Assembly: GCA_017860345.1 (NCBI GenBank)
Contig: JAFNAV010000012.1
Location: forward strand, 1 to 57,581
Origin: Bacteroidota bacterium
Lineage (GTDB): Bacteria > Bacteroidota > Bacteroidia > Bacteroidales > Paludibacteraceae
DNA length: 57,581 nucleotides
Reading direction: 5' to 3'
Shown: positions 43,134-52,083 of the stretch, one piece after another
Numbering within the stretch: position 1 is the first letter of the stretch
Layout: every line of letters begins with the position of its first letter
Notes under the pieces: generated by a model
The model's input: the letters and a program-made list of their open reading frames with translations, nothing else
What the model was told of the DNA's origin: nothing
Database searches by the model: none
Translations under genes and position numbers: made by a program

Positions 43134-46106
43134 ATGAATAGTACAAATATAAAAAAACTGTATTTTAAGGATACAACTTTTGCTAACCTAATGCGGCATC
43201 GCATTTATAATGTACTGTTGTACGCCAGTAAATACGATGCTTTTGTGTTGGAAGAGGATGGGAGAGTGGATGAGCAGATATTTAATGAATATACTGCTCT
43301 GAATCTGCGCTATCCTCCCCGGTTTACTTTAGTGTCGGACGAGGAGGAGGCTAATGCTTTGTTGTGTGAGCGTACTTTTGAACTGATTATATCTATGCCC
43401 AGCGGCGATAGTATTAATCCTTTTGAATGGGCCAAGGGGGTGAAAATGCAGTTCCCTGATATTCCTATTGTGGTACTTACGCCGTTCTCCAGATCGGTGT
43501 CGCAGCGTATTTCCAACGAAGATTTGAGCGCTGTGGATTATGTGTTCAGCTGGCTGGGCAATGCCGAGATTCTGCTTGCTATCATCAAACTGATAGAAGA
43601 TAAAATGAATGTGGATGAGGATGTACAGTCGGTAGGTGTGCAGGTAGTGCTTTTTGTAGAAGATTCTATCCGGTTTTATTCATCCATAGTGCCCCAGTTG
43701 TACAAATTTGTGTTTAAACAGTCGCGCTCGTTTATGACCGAAGCGCTTAACGAGCATGAGCAAATGCTGCGTATGCGGGGGCGTCCCAAGATATTGCTTG
43801 CCCGTAACTACGAGGAGGCTATAGGCTTGTACGAAAAATATAAAAACAACATGCTGGGCGTGATAACCGATGTGAGTTTTCCCAGCAATGGGGTTAAAAA
43901 CCGGCATGCCGGTATAGACTTATGCAAACATATCCGACAGAAAGACCGACTGATACCCCTTGTGGTAGAGTCGACCGAAGAAGAAAATCAGGCTGGTGCC
44001 GATGAGGTAAAAGCAGCTTTTCTGAACAAAAACTCAAAAACATTTCATTTTGAACTCCGGGAAAGAATTACCGACAACTTTGGTTTCGGCGACTTTGTTT
44101 TTATCAATCCCGACACAGGCCGCGAAGAAGCCCGGGTACATAACCTGAAAGGTTTGCAGGAAACTATTTTTTCTATCAGCGATAAATCACTCTTTTATCA
44201 TGTTTCGCGCAACAATATCTCCCGTTGGTTGTACTCGCGCGCTATGTTTCCTCTGGCTGAGTTTCTTAAAAATATCAGCGTAGAGAATGTCGAGAATCTG
44301 GATATGCAGCGTGTGCGCGAAATTATTTTCGAGGCCATAGTGCAATACCGCAAAGTAAAAAACAAAGGTGTGGTGGCTGTTTTTCAGCGTGACAGGTTCG
44401 ACCAGTATTCAAACTTTGCCCGCATAGGCGAGGGGTCGCTGGGTGGTAAGGGACGCGGACTGGCTTTTATTGATGCCATGATTAAGCGAAACGAAAAGTT
44501 TGAACAATTTGTCGATACGCAGATAACCATACCCAAAACACTCGTGCTCTGTACCGATATGTTTACCGGTTTTATGGAGGAAAATAAGCTTTATCCTATT
44601 GCTTTGTCCGAAATGCCCGATCAGGAAATACTACAGCATTTCCTGAAGGCACGGTTGCCGCAGGAGCTGATTGCCGACCTCAATGTGTTTTTGGGAGCTA
44701 TTAATTCTCCTATAGCTGTGCGCTCGTCAAGTTTGCTCGAAGATTCGCATTATCAGCCTTTTGCCGGGATATACGCTACCTATATGGTGCCCTATACTGC
44801 CGAAAGTCGCACCCATATGCTGATGATGGTAACCGAAGCCATTAAAGCGGTGTACGCCTCTGTATTTTACAAAGATAGCAAAGCTTATATGACGGCTACC
44901 AAGAATGTTATCGACGAAGAAAAAATGGCTATAGTGCTACAGGAAATATGCGGCAAAGCTTATGGCGACAGATACTATCCTTCGTTTTCGGGGGTGGCGC
45001 GCTCGCTCAACTACTACCCCATAGGCGCCGAGCAGCCCGAAGATGGTATAGCCAATGTGGCTTTGGGGCTGGGTAAGCTTATTGTGGACGGAGGGCAGTC
45101 GCTGCGGTTTTCGCCTGCGTATCCTGCCCATGTGCTGCAAACGAGTACGCCCGAGTTGGCCTTGCGCGAGACCCAAACCTGGTTCAATGCACTCGATTTG
45201 TGCCGCACCGGCTTTGTGCCGCAAGTGGATGATGGCTTTAATCTGAAAAAAATACCTGTGCAGGATGCCATGCAGGATGGTACGCTCAAATACTTAGCGT
45301 CTACTTACGATATGCGCAACGAAACCATGATTGATGGTTTGTACGAAGGGCGAAAAATCGTCACCTTTGCCAATATCCTGAAACACGATGTATTTCCGCT
45401 TGCCACTATTCTGAAAGAGGTATTGCATGTGGCACAAAACGAAATGGGAAGACCGGTAGAAATTGAATTTGCTGTAAATCTGGACTATAGTGATGCCCGT
45501 CAGCATGTTTTTTATCTGTTACAGATACGCCCCATAGTTGATAGCAAAGAAATGATACACGAAGATATTGGCGCTATCGATATTCACCAAACTATTATCA
45601 GCAGTAAAAACGCGCTCGGTCATGGCATAACCAACGATATTTTTGATGTTGTATACGTAAGGCCCGAGGCATTTAATGCCGCTAATAACCAGCTGATAGC
45701 AACTGAACTTGAGCAGCTTAATAAAAAACTGATAGCCTCCGGGCGGCCGTATGTGCTTATCGGGCCCGGCAGGTGGGGCTCGGCCGATCCCTGGCTGGGT
45801 ATACCTGTAAAATGGCCTCAGATATCCAATGCACGCGTTATTGTGGAGTCGGGTTTAGATAAGTACCGGGTTGATCCCAGTCAGGGAACTCACTTTTTTC
45901 AGAACCTTACCTCGTTGGGGGTAGCTTATTTTACAATAAACCCCTATATGCACGATGGCAATTACGACGTAAGTTATTTGGATAACGCAGCTGCCGAATA
46001 TGAGACGGAATACCTGCGCCATGTACGCTTTGAACAAGCAGTAGTGGTAAAAGTAGATGGTCGCAAAAATTGTGGTGTGATATTAAAGCCCGCTACAAAC
46101 AGTTAA
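43134..46106 (+). CDS. Receiver-domain / PEP-utilising ATP-grasp protein
   Basis: 990 aa, large cytoplasmic protein of a Bacteroidota family with no assigned reaction. Residues about 15-150 look like a degenerate receiver domain (FELIISMPSG, IPIVVLTPFS). Residues about 160-310 form a fuller receiver, with the acidic pair in LFVEDS, the acceptor Asp in GVITDVSFP, the SerThr in VVESTEE and a Lys in LNKN. From about 430 a pyruvate phosphate dikinase-type ATP-binding domain follows (GEGSLGGKGRGLAFIDAM, APIAVRSSSLLEDS-like PIAVRSSSLLED, FAGIYATYM). The end has IGPGRWGSADPWLG. The swivelling phosphohistidine and PEP-binding domains of PEP synthase are absent, so it cannot be a standard PEP synthase. 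Confidence 0.8.
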   Translation: MNSTNIKKLYFKDTTFANLMRHRIYNVLLYASKYDAFVLEEDGRVDEQIFNEYTALNLRYPPRFTLVSDEEEANALLCERTFELIISMPSGDSINPFEWAKGVKMQFPDIPIVVLTPFSRSVSQRISNEDLSAVDYVFSWLGNAEILLAIIKLIEDKMNVDEDVQSVGVQVVLFVEDSIRFYSSIVPQLYKFVFKQSRSFMTEALNEHEQMLRMRGRPKILLARNYEEAIGLYEKYKNNMLGVITDVSFPSNGVKNRHAGIDLCKHIRQKDRLIPLVVESTEEENQAGADEVKAAFLNKNSKTFHFELRERITDNFGFGDFVFINPDTGREEARVHNLKGLQETIFSISDKSLFYHVSRNNISRWLYSRAMFPLAEFLKNISVENVENLDMQRVREIIFEAIVQYRKVKNKGVVAVFQRDRFDQYSNFARIGEGSLGGKGRGLAFIDAMIKRNEKFEQFVDTQITIPKTLVLCTDMFTGFMEENKLYPIALSEMPDQEILQHFLKARLPQELIADLNVFLGAINSPIAVRSSSLLEDSHYQPFAGIYATYMVPYTAESRTHMLMMVTEAIKAVYASVFYKDSKAYMTATKNVIDEEKMAIVLQEICGKAYGDRYYPSFSGVARSLNYYPIGAEQPEDGIANVALGLGKLIVDGGQSLRFSPAYPAHVLQTSTPELALRETQTWFNALDLCRTGFVPQVDDGFNLKKIPVQDAMQDGTLKYLASTYDMRNETMIDGLYEGRKIVTFANILKHDVFPLATILKEVLHVAQNEMGRPVEIEFAVNLDYSDARQHVFYLLQIRPIVDSKEMIHEDIGAIDIHQTIISSKNALGHGITNDIFDVVYVRPEAFNAANNQLIATELEQLNKKLIASGRPYVLIGPGRWGSADPWLGIPVKWPQISNARVIVESGLDKYRVDPSQGTHFFQNLTSLGVAYFTINPYMHDGNYDVSYLDNAAAEYETEYLRHVRFEQAVVVKVDGRKNCGVILKPATNS

Positions 46107-46157
46107 TTCTGTTTTTTCAGCCTAATTGAATATTTATAAATTTTCAAACTTATTTAT

Positions 46158-46165
46158 TATATTTG
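46158..46165 (+). promoter_or_regulatory. -7 element of the POT transporter gene
   Basis: TATATTTG fits TAnnTTTG and lies 52 bp before the ATG at 46218. No -33 box at standard spacing. Confidence 0.5.
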
Positions 46166-46217
46166 TGTCAGCTTTATAAATTCATTCATTATACTCTAAT
46201 AAAACACAGAAATTATT

Positions 46218-48026
46218 ATGTTAAAGAATCATCCTAAAGGACTTTTGGTTGCATTTTTCACCAACATGGGTGAGCGTTTTGGGTTTTACACCATGATGGC
46301 CATTTTGGTGTTATTTCTTCAGGTTAAATACGGTTTAAGCGAGGAAGTTGCCGGCGACTATTACAGTTGGTTTTACTTTGCCATTTACGCCTTAGCGCTG
46401 GTAGGCGGTATGCTTGCCGACTGGAAAAAACAGTATAAGCTCATTATTCTTTTGGGCCAGATTATTATGTTTGCCGGATACGTATTAATAGCATTGCCGG
46501 GCATGTCATTATATGGTTCGTTGGCTGCATTGCTAATAATTTCGTTAGGCAATGGTTTCTTTAAAGGTAATTTGCAAGCAGTAGTTGGCCAGTTATACGA
46601 CGACGAACGTTATTCAAAATTCCGCGATTCGGCATTTATGATTTTTTACATGGGTATCAATGTAGGAGCCTTCTTTGCACCTTTTGTGGCTACAGGTATT
46701 CGTAACTGGTGGCTTCAGACCAATGGTTTTTTGCACGACGGTAGTTTGCCGGCTCTTTGTCATCAAATGCTCAATGGTACACTAACCGATACTGCCAAGT
46801 TTGCCGAATTAGCCAATAATGCTACCATTAGTCAGGAGCCGGTGGCTAATCTTACAGTATTTGCCCAGCAGTATATTGATGTGTTCTCAAGAGGTTACAA
46901 CTGGGCATTTGCAATAGCAGCCGGAGCCATGATAGTTTCGTTACTGGTATATATTTTATTTAATAAAACATTACCTAATAAATCTGTTGTAAAAGTTGAG
47001 AAAAAAATTGAAGAGCCGGGCAAAAGCAAGTTTGGTGGAAATGGTTTGGCTTTAGCCATCTCAATATTACTGATGGGAGCTACCGCTGTTCTTATCCAGT
47101 TTATTCCCGGCATCGATTTTAAATTTGGTATGGCCATAGGGCTTTTCGTAGCATTTATTTCATACATTTTCCAGATTTCGACCAAGGAAGAGCGCCCTCG
47201 TGTAACCTCCCTCATTTTTGTATTTGTGGTAGTTATTTTCTTTTGGATGTCGTTCCATCAAAACGGGCTTACATTAACATTCTTTGCCAGAGATTATACC
47301 GTAAAAGAAGTAGGACCATTTACCAACTTATTCTTTAACCTCAATTCAATTTTGAGCGTAATTACTACAGTAGCCGGTTTGTTGCTTGTTTTCCGAAGCA
47401 AATCTAAAATTCAAAGCAGAGTAACAGGAGGTGTGATGACTGTAGCAGCTGGTGCCCTCAGTTATTATTTCCTGACTACTTATGGCGAAAACAATCCTAT
47501 TGCACCCGAAATTTTCCAATCGTTCAACCCATTGTTTATTGTGGCGTTAACACCTTTGGTGATGGGCTTTTTCACATATCTGAATAATAGAAATATCGAA
47601 CCATCCACGCCCAAAAAGATTGGCTTTGGTATGATAATAGCTGCGTTGGGTTTTCTGGTTGTACTGATAGCATCGTTGGATGTGGTGTCGCCATATTTAT
47701 TGGGTGGCAATACGGTTCCTGACTCTTCGCGCGTATCGCCTTACTGGCTTATGAGCAGCTATCTGATACTGACTGTAGCCGAATTGTTCCTGAGCCCAAT
47801 GGGTCTGTCGTTTGTTTCCAAGGTAGCACCACCGCGCTTCCAGGGGCTGATGCAGGGCGGTTGGTTATTGGCTACCGCTGTTGGTAACAAATTGTTGTTT
47901 ATTGGTAGTTTGCTTTGGGGACGTATCGACTTATATTTGTTATGGGGATTATTCTTTGTTTGTTGTCTTATCTCCGCAACATTTATTTTCAGTATGATGA
48001 AAAGACTTGAAAGAGCTACTAAATAA
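46218..48026 (+). CDS. POT/PTR-family proton-coupled peptide transporter
   Basis: 602 aa with about fourteen membrane helices. The start NMGERFGFYTMMAILVLFL carries the ExxER-like proton-coupling motif (reads GERF here) of the POT family. The next loop has GGMLADWKKQYK, and NGFFKGNLQAVVGQLYDD is the family signature region between helices 4 and 5. Late segments SSYLILTVAELFLSPMGLSFVSK also match. It imports di- or tripeptides. The insert between helices 5 and 6 (about 155-220) is longer than usual. Confidence 0.9.
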   Translation: MLKNHPKGLLVAFFTNMGERFGFYTMMAILVLFLQVKYGLSEEVAGDYYSWFYFAIYALALVGGMLADWKKQYKLIILLGQIIMFAGYVLIALPGMSLYGSLAALLIISLGNGFFKGNLQAVVGQLYDDERYSKFRDSAFMIFYMGINVGAFFAPFVATGIRNWWLQTNGFLHDGSLPALCHQMLNGTLTDTAKFAELANNATISQEPVANLTVFAQQYIDVFSRGYNWAFAIAAGAMIVSLLVYILFNKTLPNKSVVKVEKKIEEPGKSKFGGNGLALAISILLMGATAVLIQFIPGIDFKFGMAIGLFVAFISYIFQISTKEERPRVTSLIFVFVVVIFFWMSFHQNGLTLTFFARDYTVKEVGPFTNLFFNLNSILSVITTVAGLLLVFRSKSKIQSRVTGGVMTVAAGALSYYFLTTYGENNPIAPEIFQSFNPLFIVALTPLVMGFFTYLNNRNIEPSTPKKIGFGMIIAALGFLVVLIASLDVVSPYLLGGNTVPDSSRVSPYWLMSSYLILTVAELFLSPMGLSFVSKVAPPRFQGLMQGGWLLATAVGNKLLFIGSLLWGRIDLYLLWGLFFVCCLISATFIFSMMKRLERATK

Positions 48027-48116
48027 TAAACTGAATTAAAACTTACTGTAACGGTTTTTTGATTGACTGTAAAAGTCTGCATTTCTAAAAGATACGGTCA
48101 GTATAAATATATTTTG

Positions 48117-48154
48117 AACAACCCCCGGTTGCAATTAGCATACCGGGGGTTGTT
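48117..48154. terminator. Bidirectional terminator between convergent transporter and VWA genes
   Basis: A 13-bp GC-rich stem (AACAACCCCCGGT at 48117-48129, ACCGGGGGTTGTT at 48142-48154), loop of 12 nt, in the gap between convergent stops at 48026 and 48199. Only a weak T-run is present on either side. Confidence 0.8.
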
Positions 48155-48198
48155 ATTATTGAATACTTCCTGCACTGAAAATACTAATTTCATTACGC

Positions 48199-50070
48199 TT
48201 ATTTTTCCATCTGATTGGCTGCTTCAACTAATCTGATAAACTCTCTGCGGTAACCATGCTCGTCATTATCCATGCCCGATTTGGCTAAGTCAATAACTTG
48301 CCGGTACGAAGCATTACCTTTAAAGTCGGAGTCGCGTAGCAGTTGTCCAAACATGGCTACAGCCGCCACAAAGCTGAAATCGCCTGTTAACGTCTTTTTT
48401 ACGTCCGACGCCACTACCGGCATTTCAAGCTTAAGACTTGTATCGCTCTCAGGCTTCTTGTAGCGTAATTTTACATTGAGCAATTCATTGCTTATGCTTT
48501 TCTTCAACTCAGGTTTTTCGTTTTCTGTAGTCTGATATTTTAATTTATCCACACCGCCATATTTGTTTTCAACGCCAGCCGGGATAATTTCGTAAAGAGC
48601 CGTAACAGTATGTCCGGCACCCAGTTCGCCGGCATCTTTCGTATCGTCGTTGAAGTCTTCTTTGTTAAGCAGTCTGCTTTCGTATCCTACAAGTCTGTAA
48701 GCATTTACATAGGCAGGGTTAAATTCTACCTGAATTTTTACATCTTTAGCTACGGTGTACATGGTGCTGCCAAACTCATTAACCAACACTTTATTAGCTT
48801 CCTGAATATTATCAATGTAAGCATGATTTCCATTTCCTTTTTCGGCCAGAGTCTGTAATTTATTATCCTTATAGTTGCCCATACCATATCCCAAAGCAGT
48901 AAGATAAATACCTGTTTTACGTTTGGATTCTATCAGGTCTTCGAGCTCCGTTACCGACGAAACGCCAACATTAAAATCGCCATCGGTACACAATATAATG
49001 CGATTGTTACCACCTTTTATCAGATTTTTTTCGGCTATTTTGTAGGCCAGTTCTATACCCGCACCTCCGGCTGTAGATCCTCCGGCAGTAAGCTTGTCTA
49101 AAGCTTCGCGAATTTTCTGGCGGTCGGAACCCGGTGTGGATGGCAGCACTTCTCCGGCATTGCCGGCATATACCACCACCGACACCCGGTCTTTGTCGCG
49201 CAGGTTGTTTGCAAGCAGCTTCATCGACGATTTTACCAATCCCAGTTTGTTGGCGCTTTCCATTGAACCCGATACATCAATTAAAAACACCAGATTGGCT
49301 GCCGGAAGCTCATCGGACGGAATTTCTTTGGCCTTAACGCCAATGCGCACCAGCAGGTGTTTGTTGTTCCACGGACATTGGGCTGTTTCGGCTACCATAT
49401 TTACAGGATGATTAGCTGTAGGTTCGGGATAATTATAGCTGAAGTAGTTCATCATTTCTTCAATACGCACCGCCTCTTTGTTGGGCATTTGTCCCTGATT
49501 AATCATACGGCGTACATTACTGTACGAAGCCGCATCCACATCTAAAGAAAAAGTGGAGAGCGCTTCACTGCTTACCGAAATAAAACGATTTTCTTTCATG
49601 GACGTATATTCCTCATTATCGGTATCCTGCAAATACACGTGTCTGTTCACCGGATAATTATTTGTATGGTTTACCATCACACCACTTACCATTGTGTTCA
49701 TCTTTGGCGATGCACCAACCATCACACATTTGTCTTGTACCCCATAGCCTATAACTACCATTTCTTCCAATGTTTGCTCATTTTCAGCTAATTTTACGTT
49801 AAGTACACTTCCTGTAATTTTTATCTTCTGCGTAATGCACCCAATGTAGCTGAATACCAATGTCTTCCCTTTTGTGGTTTCAATCTTGTATTTCCCGTAC
49901 ATATCTGTAAAAGTACTATTGCTACTGCCTTTTTCTGATACTGATACCCCAACTAATACCTGATTGTTTTCGTCGGTAACTGTTCCTGTTACAGTAAGTT
50001 TTTCACTGTTGGCCGCCCAAGTTTGGCTCACAATTAGGCATAAAGCCATTAATAATCCTGATGCTTTCAT
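48199..50070 (-). CDS. Secreted VWA-domain (YfbK-like) protein with carboxypeptidase-regulatory domain
   Basis: 623 aa. A signal peptide (SQTWA, about 19) is followed by a CarboxypepD_reg-like domain (about 25-95: LTVTGTVTDENNQVLVGVSVSE) and a SusC-like linker EEMVVIGYGVQDK. The YfbK N-terminal region (about 155-235, FSLDVDAASYSNVRRMINQG) precedes a von Willebrand A domain with the metal-binding DVSGSMES near 268 and a TDGDFNVG strand. The C-terminal DUF3520-like part ends in helices. VWA domains bind protein partners through the metal site. It is divergent from the sigma factor at 50183, 112 bp away. Confidence 0.88.
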   Translation of the reverse strand: MKASGLLMALCLIVSQTWAANSEKLTVTGTVTDENNQVLVGVSVSEKGSSNSTFTDMYGKYKIETTKGKTLVFSYIGCITQKIKITGSVLNVKLAENEQTLEEMVVIGYGVQDKCVMVGASPKMNTMVSGVMVNHTNNYPVNRHVYLQDTDNEEYTSMKENRFISVSSEALSTFSLDVDAASYSNVRRMINQGQMPNKEAVRIEEMMNYFSYNYPEPTANHPVNMVAETAQCPWNNKHLLVRIGVKAKEIPSDELPAANLVFLIDVSGSMESANKLGLVKSSMKLLANNLRDKDRVSVVVYAGNAGEVLPSTPGSDRQKIREALDKLTAGGSTAGGAGIELAYKIAEKNLIKGGNNRIILCTDGDFNVGVSSVTELEDLIESKRKTGIYLTALGYGMGNYKDNKLQTLAEKGNGNHAYIDNIQEANKVLVNEFGSTMYTVAKDVKIQVEFNPAYVNAYRLVGYESRLLNKEDFNDDTKDAGELGAGHTVTALYEIIPAGVENKYGGVDKLKYQTTENEKPELKKSISNELLNVKLRYKKPESDTSLKLEMPVVASDVKKTLTGDFSFVAAVAMFGQLLRDSDFKGNASYRQVIDLAKSGMDNDEHGYRREFIRLVEAANQMEK

Positions 50071-50143
50071 ATTTATTACTTTTTAATGTTTATCTGTTAG
50101 ATGCAATAGGAAACAAAATTCCATAAACACGGATTTTTTTTTC

Positions 50144-50151
50144 TACTTTTG
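50144..50151 (+). promoter_or_regulatory. -7 element of the sigma factor operon
   Basis: TACTTTTG fits TAnnTTTG and lies 31 bp before the proposed TTG start at 50183. It is in the divergent 112-bp gap to the VWA gene. Confidence 0.5.
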
Positions 50152-50182
50152 TGAAGATTATCAATGCCGAAAAAATAAGTAT

Positions 50183-50755
50183 TTGAAATACAGACATAAA
50201 ATATCGTTGCTTACTGATGAGGAATTACTCCGGATTTTTTCCGAAAGTAATGATATGCTGTATTTTGGTGAATTGTATAAACGCTATGTGCCTAAAACAT
50301 ACGGACTTTGCCTGAAATATCTGGAAGAAAAAGAAAAAGCGCAGGATGCTGTGATGGATATTTTTCAGAAACTTACCACTACGGTGCAACAGTACGAAGT
50401 GGAAAATTTTGGAACATGGCTTTATTCCGTGGCTAAAAATCATTGTTTGCAGTTGATCAGGAAAGAGAATCAAACAAAGTTTGTTAAAATAGAAGATGCT
50501 TTTGTGGAAAACGATGAGCTCTTTACTCTAACAGATAAGCAGAAGCCTGAAGAAGAATTGAATGCTCTGGAATATTGTATGGGTACATTGCCCGATGAGC
50601 AACGCCAGAGTATACGCTTGTTTTTTTACGAAGAACAATCTTATGCCGATATTGTTGAAACTACAGGTTATCAGCTGAGTAAGGTTAAAAGCTATATTCA
50701 GAACGGCAAAAGAAATCTTCGGATTTGCGTGCTGAAAGTGTTACAGAAGGGGTAA
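50183..50755 (+). CDS. ECF-type RNA polymerase sigma factor
   Basis: 190 aa sigma-70-family regulator. Region 2 has GELYKRYVPKTYGLCLKYLEEKEKAQDAVMDIF (given here as the GELYKRY and AQDAVMDIFQKL parts) and NFGTWLYSVAKNHCLQLIRK for promoter melting. Region 4 (about 130-185) has LPDEQRQSIRLFFYEEQSYADIVETT and LSKVKSYIQNGKRNLR, the DNA-binding helix. The first in-frame ATG is residue 24, inside region 2, so I take TTG at 50183 as start, just after the promoter element. The next gene looks like its membrane-bound partner, 54 bp downstream. Confidence 0.88.
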   Translation: MKYRHKISLLTDEELLRIFSESNDMLYFGELYKRYVPKTYGLCLKYLEEKEKAQDAVMDIFQKLTTTVQQYEVENFGTWLYSVAKNHCLQLIRKENQTKFVKIEDAFVENDELFTLTDKQKPEEELNALEYCMGTLPDEQRQSIRLFFYEEQSYADIVETTGYQLSKVKSYIQNGKRNLRICVLKVLQKG

Positions 50756-50809
50756 GTTTTTTTTAAGGAAGAAGAATCGGAGGCGGATAAGGAATTAAGA
50801 TTTAGATTT

Positions 50810-52042
50810 ATGTCGTTAAAAGATTACATACAAGGCAAAAGACATGGCAGGGATGCTCACAAACTGGAGCGTGAGGCCATGAACGACCCTTTTCTACAGG
50901 ATGCTATAGATGGTTTTGATAGCGTTCAGGGGAATCATTTGCCTGTAATCGAACAACTTGAACAACGGATCGGGAAAAAAATAGCAGGCCGTAAACCCTC
51001 AGCCAGAATATGGTATATAGCAGCGGCAGCTTCGGTGGCGTTGCTTATCGGCATTTCGGTATTGTATAAGCCCCACAGTGATTGGGTGCAGCCAATTACT
51101 CAAAGCAGTATTGACAACAGCGTAATGGCGGATTCAATAGGGCAACAAAATAAAACGGACAGTGTGCAACAACAGCCTGTTACGCATGTGCCGCCGGCTG
51201 TTATTGCGCAGGCAAGAGTGCCCGATAGTCAACCGAAGGTAGCGGAGGAACTAAATGTTGCAGTGGCCGACCATATTGAGTTGCCCGCCGCAATGAGCGA
51301 TAAGCAATATGCAGTTCCCGAATCTTTGTCGCAACAGGCTTCATCAGCAATTACTACAGTAGTACCTGGTCTGAGCCTGCAATCTATGGAAAAGCCCGAA
51401 ACAACGACCATCAGTAATACAAGGTTGCTGGCGGCAGAAAACCCGCAGTTGAAAAGCAATAAGATATTCGGCCGGGTGCTCGACGAAAGTGGTATGCCGC
51501 TCATAGGAGTGAGTGTAAAGTACAAAAATGAGTACCAGAGCGCAACCACTGATCTGGAAGGAAATTTTGTATTGCCAGCTCCTAAGGAAAAGGAAGAGAA
51601 AATTCAGTTTTCGTACATTGGCTATCAGCAAAAGGAAGTTGCAGTAGCCGCCGATAGTACTGTGGTAAAGCTTGTTCCCAATGATTTGGCACTGAACGAA
51701 GTAGTGGTGATAGGTTACGGAGTGCAGAAAAAATCAGGGCTTACAGGCGCTGTACGTAAAAAGGATGCAGCTGTGGGTGTGGGTATGAAAATGAAAAATG
51801 AATTTGGCGAAAAAGAATTTAGAAAATACTTCAACGATAATAGATTACGATACTTGTGCGATGGTAATGAGGCTACCGTTAGGGCTATGTTTGAGATAGA
51901 CCCAAGCGGCAAGCCTATCAATATAAGAATAATAAAATGTGATTGCGAAGAACTTGAAGCGGAGTTTTTACGTTTGATAAGCAGTTCGCCCTTGTGGACT
52001 AAAACCGGAGAAAAAGTGACGCTGAAAATTCAGTTGAAATAA
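50810..52042 (+). CDS. Membrane-anchored anti-sigma-like protein with carboxypeptidase-regulatory and TonB-like parts
   Basis: 410 aa. Residues 1-65 are cytoplasmic (SLKDYIQGKRHGRDAHKLEREAMNDPFLQDAIDGF), a pattern seen in Bacteroidota anti-sigma proteins. One membrane helix lies near 67-83 (IWYIAAAASVALLIGISVLY). A Gln/Pro/Ser-rich periplasmic linker follows to about 215. Next is a CarboxypepD_reg-like domain (about 220-290: IFGRVLDESGMPLIGVSV), then a TonB-box-like NEVVVIGYGVQKKSGLTGAV. The last 80 residues (TVRAMFEIDPSGKPINIRII and SSPLWTKTGEKVTLKIQL) resemble the TonB C-terminal domain. Taken together it probably binds the preceding sigma factor and senses something in the periplasm; the exact trigger is unknown. 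Confidence 0.78.
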   Translation: MSLKDYIQGKRHGRDAHKLEREAMNDPFLQDAIDGFDSVQGNHLPVIEQLEQRIGKKIAGRKPSARIWYIAAAASVALLIGISVLYKPHSDWVQPITQSSIDNSVMADSIGQQNKTDSVQQQPVTHVPPAVIAQARVPDSQPKVAEELNVAVADHIELPAAMSDKQYAVPESLSQQASSAITTVVPGLSLQSMEKPETTTISNTRLLAAENPQLKSNKIFGRVLDESGMPLIGVSVKYKNEYQSATTDLEGNFVLPAPKEKEEKIQFSYIGYQQKEVAVAADSTVVKLVPNDLALNEVVVIGYGVQKKSGLTGAVRKKDAAVGVGMKMKNEFGEKEFRKYFNDNRLRYLCDGNEATVRAMFEIDPSGKPINIRIIKCDCEELEAEFLRLISSSPLWTKTGEKVTLKIQLK

Positions 52043-52064
52043 CCGGTTGATTTTTGTATCTTTG
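52034..52064 (+). promoter_or_regulatory. Complete promoter of the FAD oxidoreductase gene
   Basis: TTG (52034-52036), a 20-bp spacer, then TATCTTTG (52057-52064). It overlaps the stop of the preceding gene and lies 20 bp before the ATG at 52084. It also shows that a longer frame from a TTG at 52054 is not the true start. Confidence 0.65.
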
Positions 52065-52083
52065 CAAACTTTCTTATAACCAT

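Noticed and set aside
52054..52083. Ten-residue N-terminal extension of the FAD oxidoreductase from a TTG
   Set aside because: It overlaps the -7 element TATCTTTG; the ATG at 52084 lies at the right distance and starts a conserved-looking domain.
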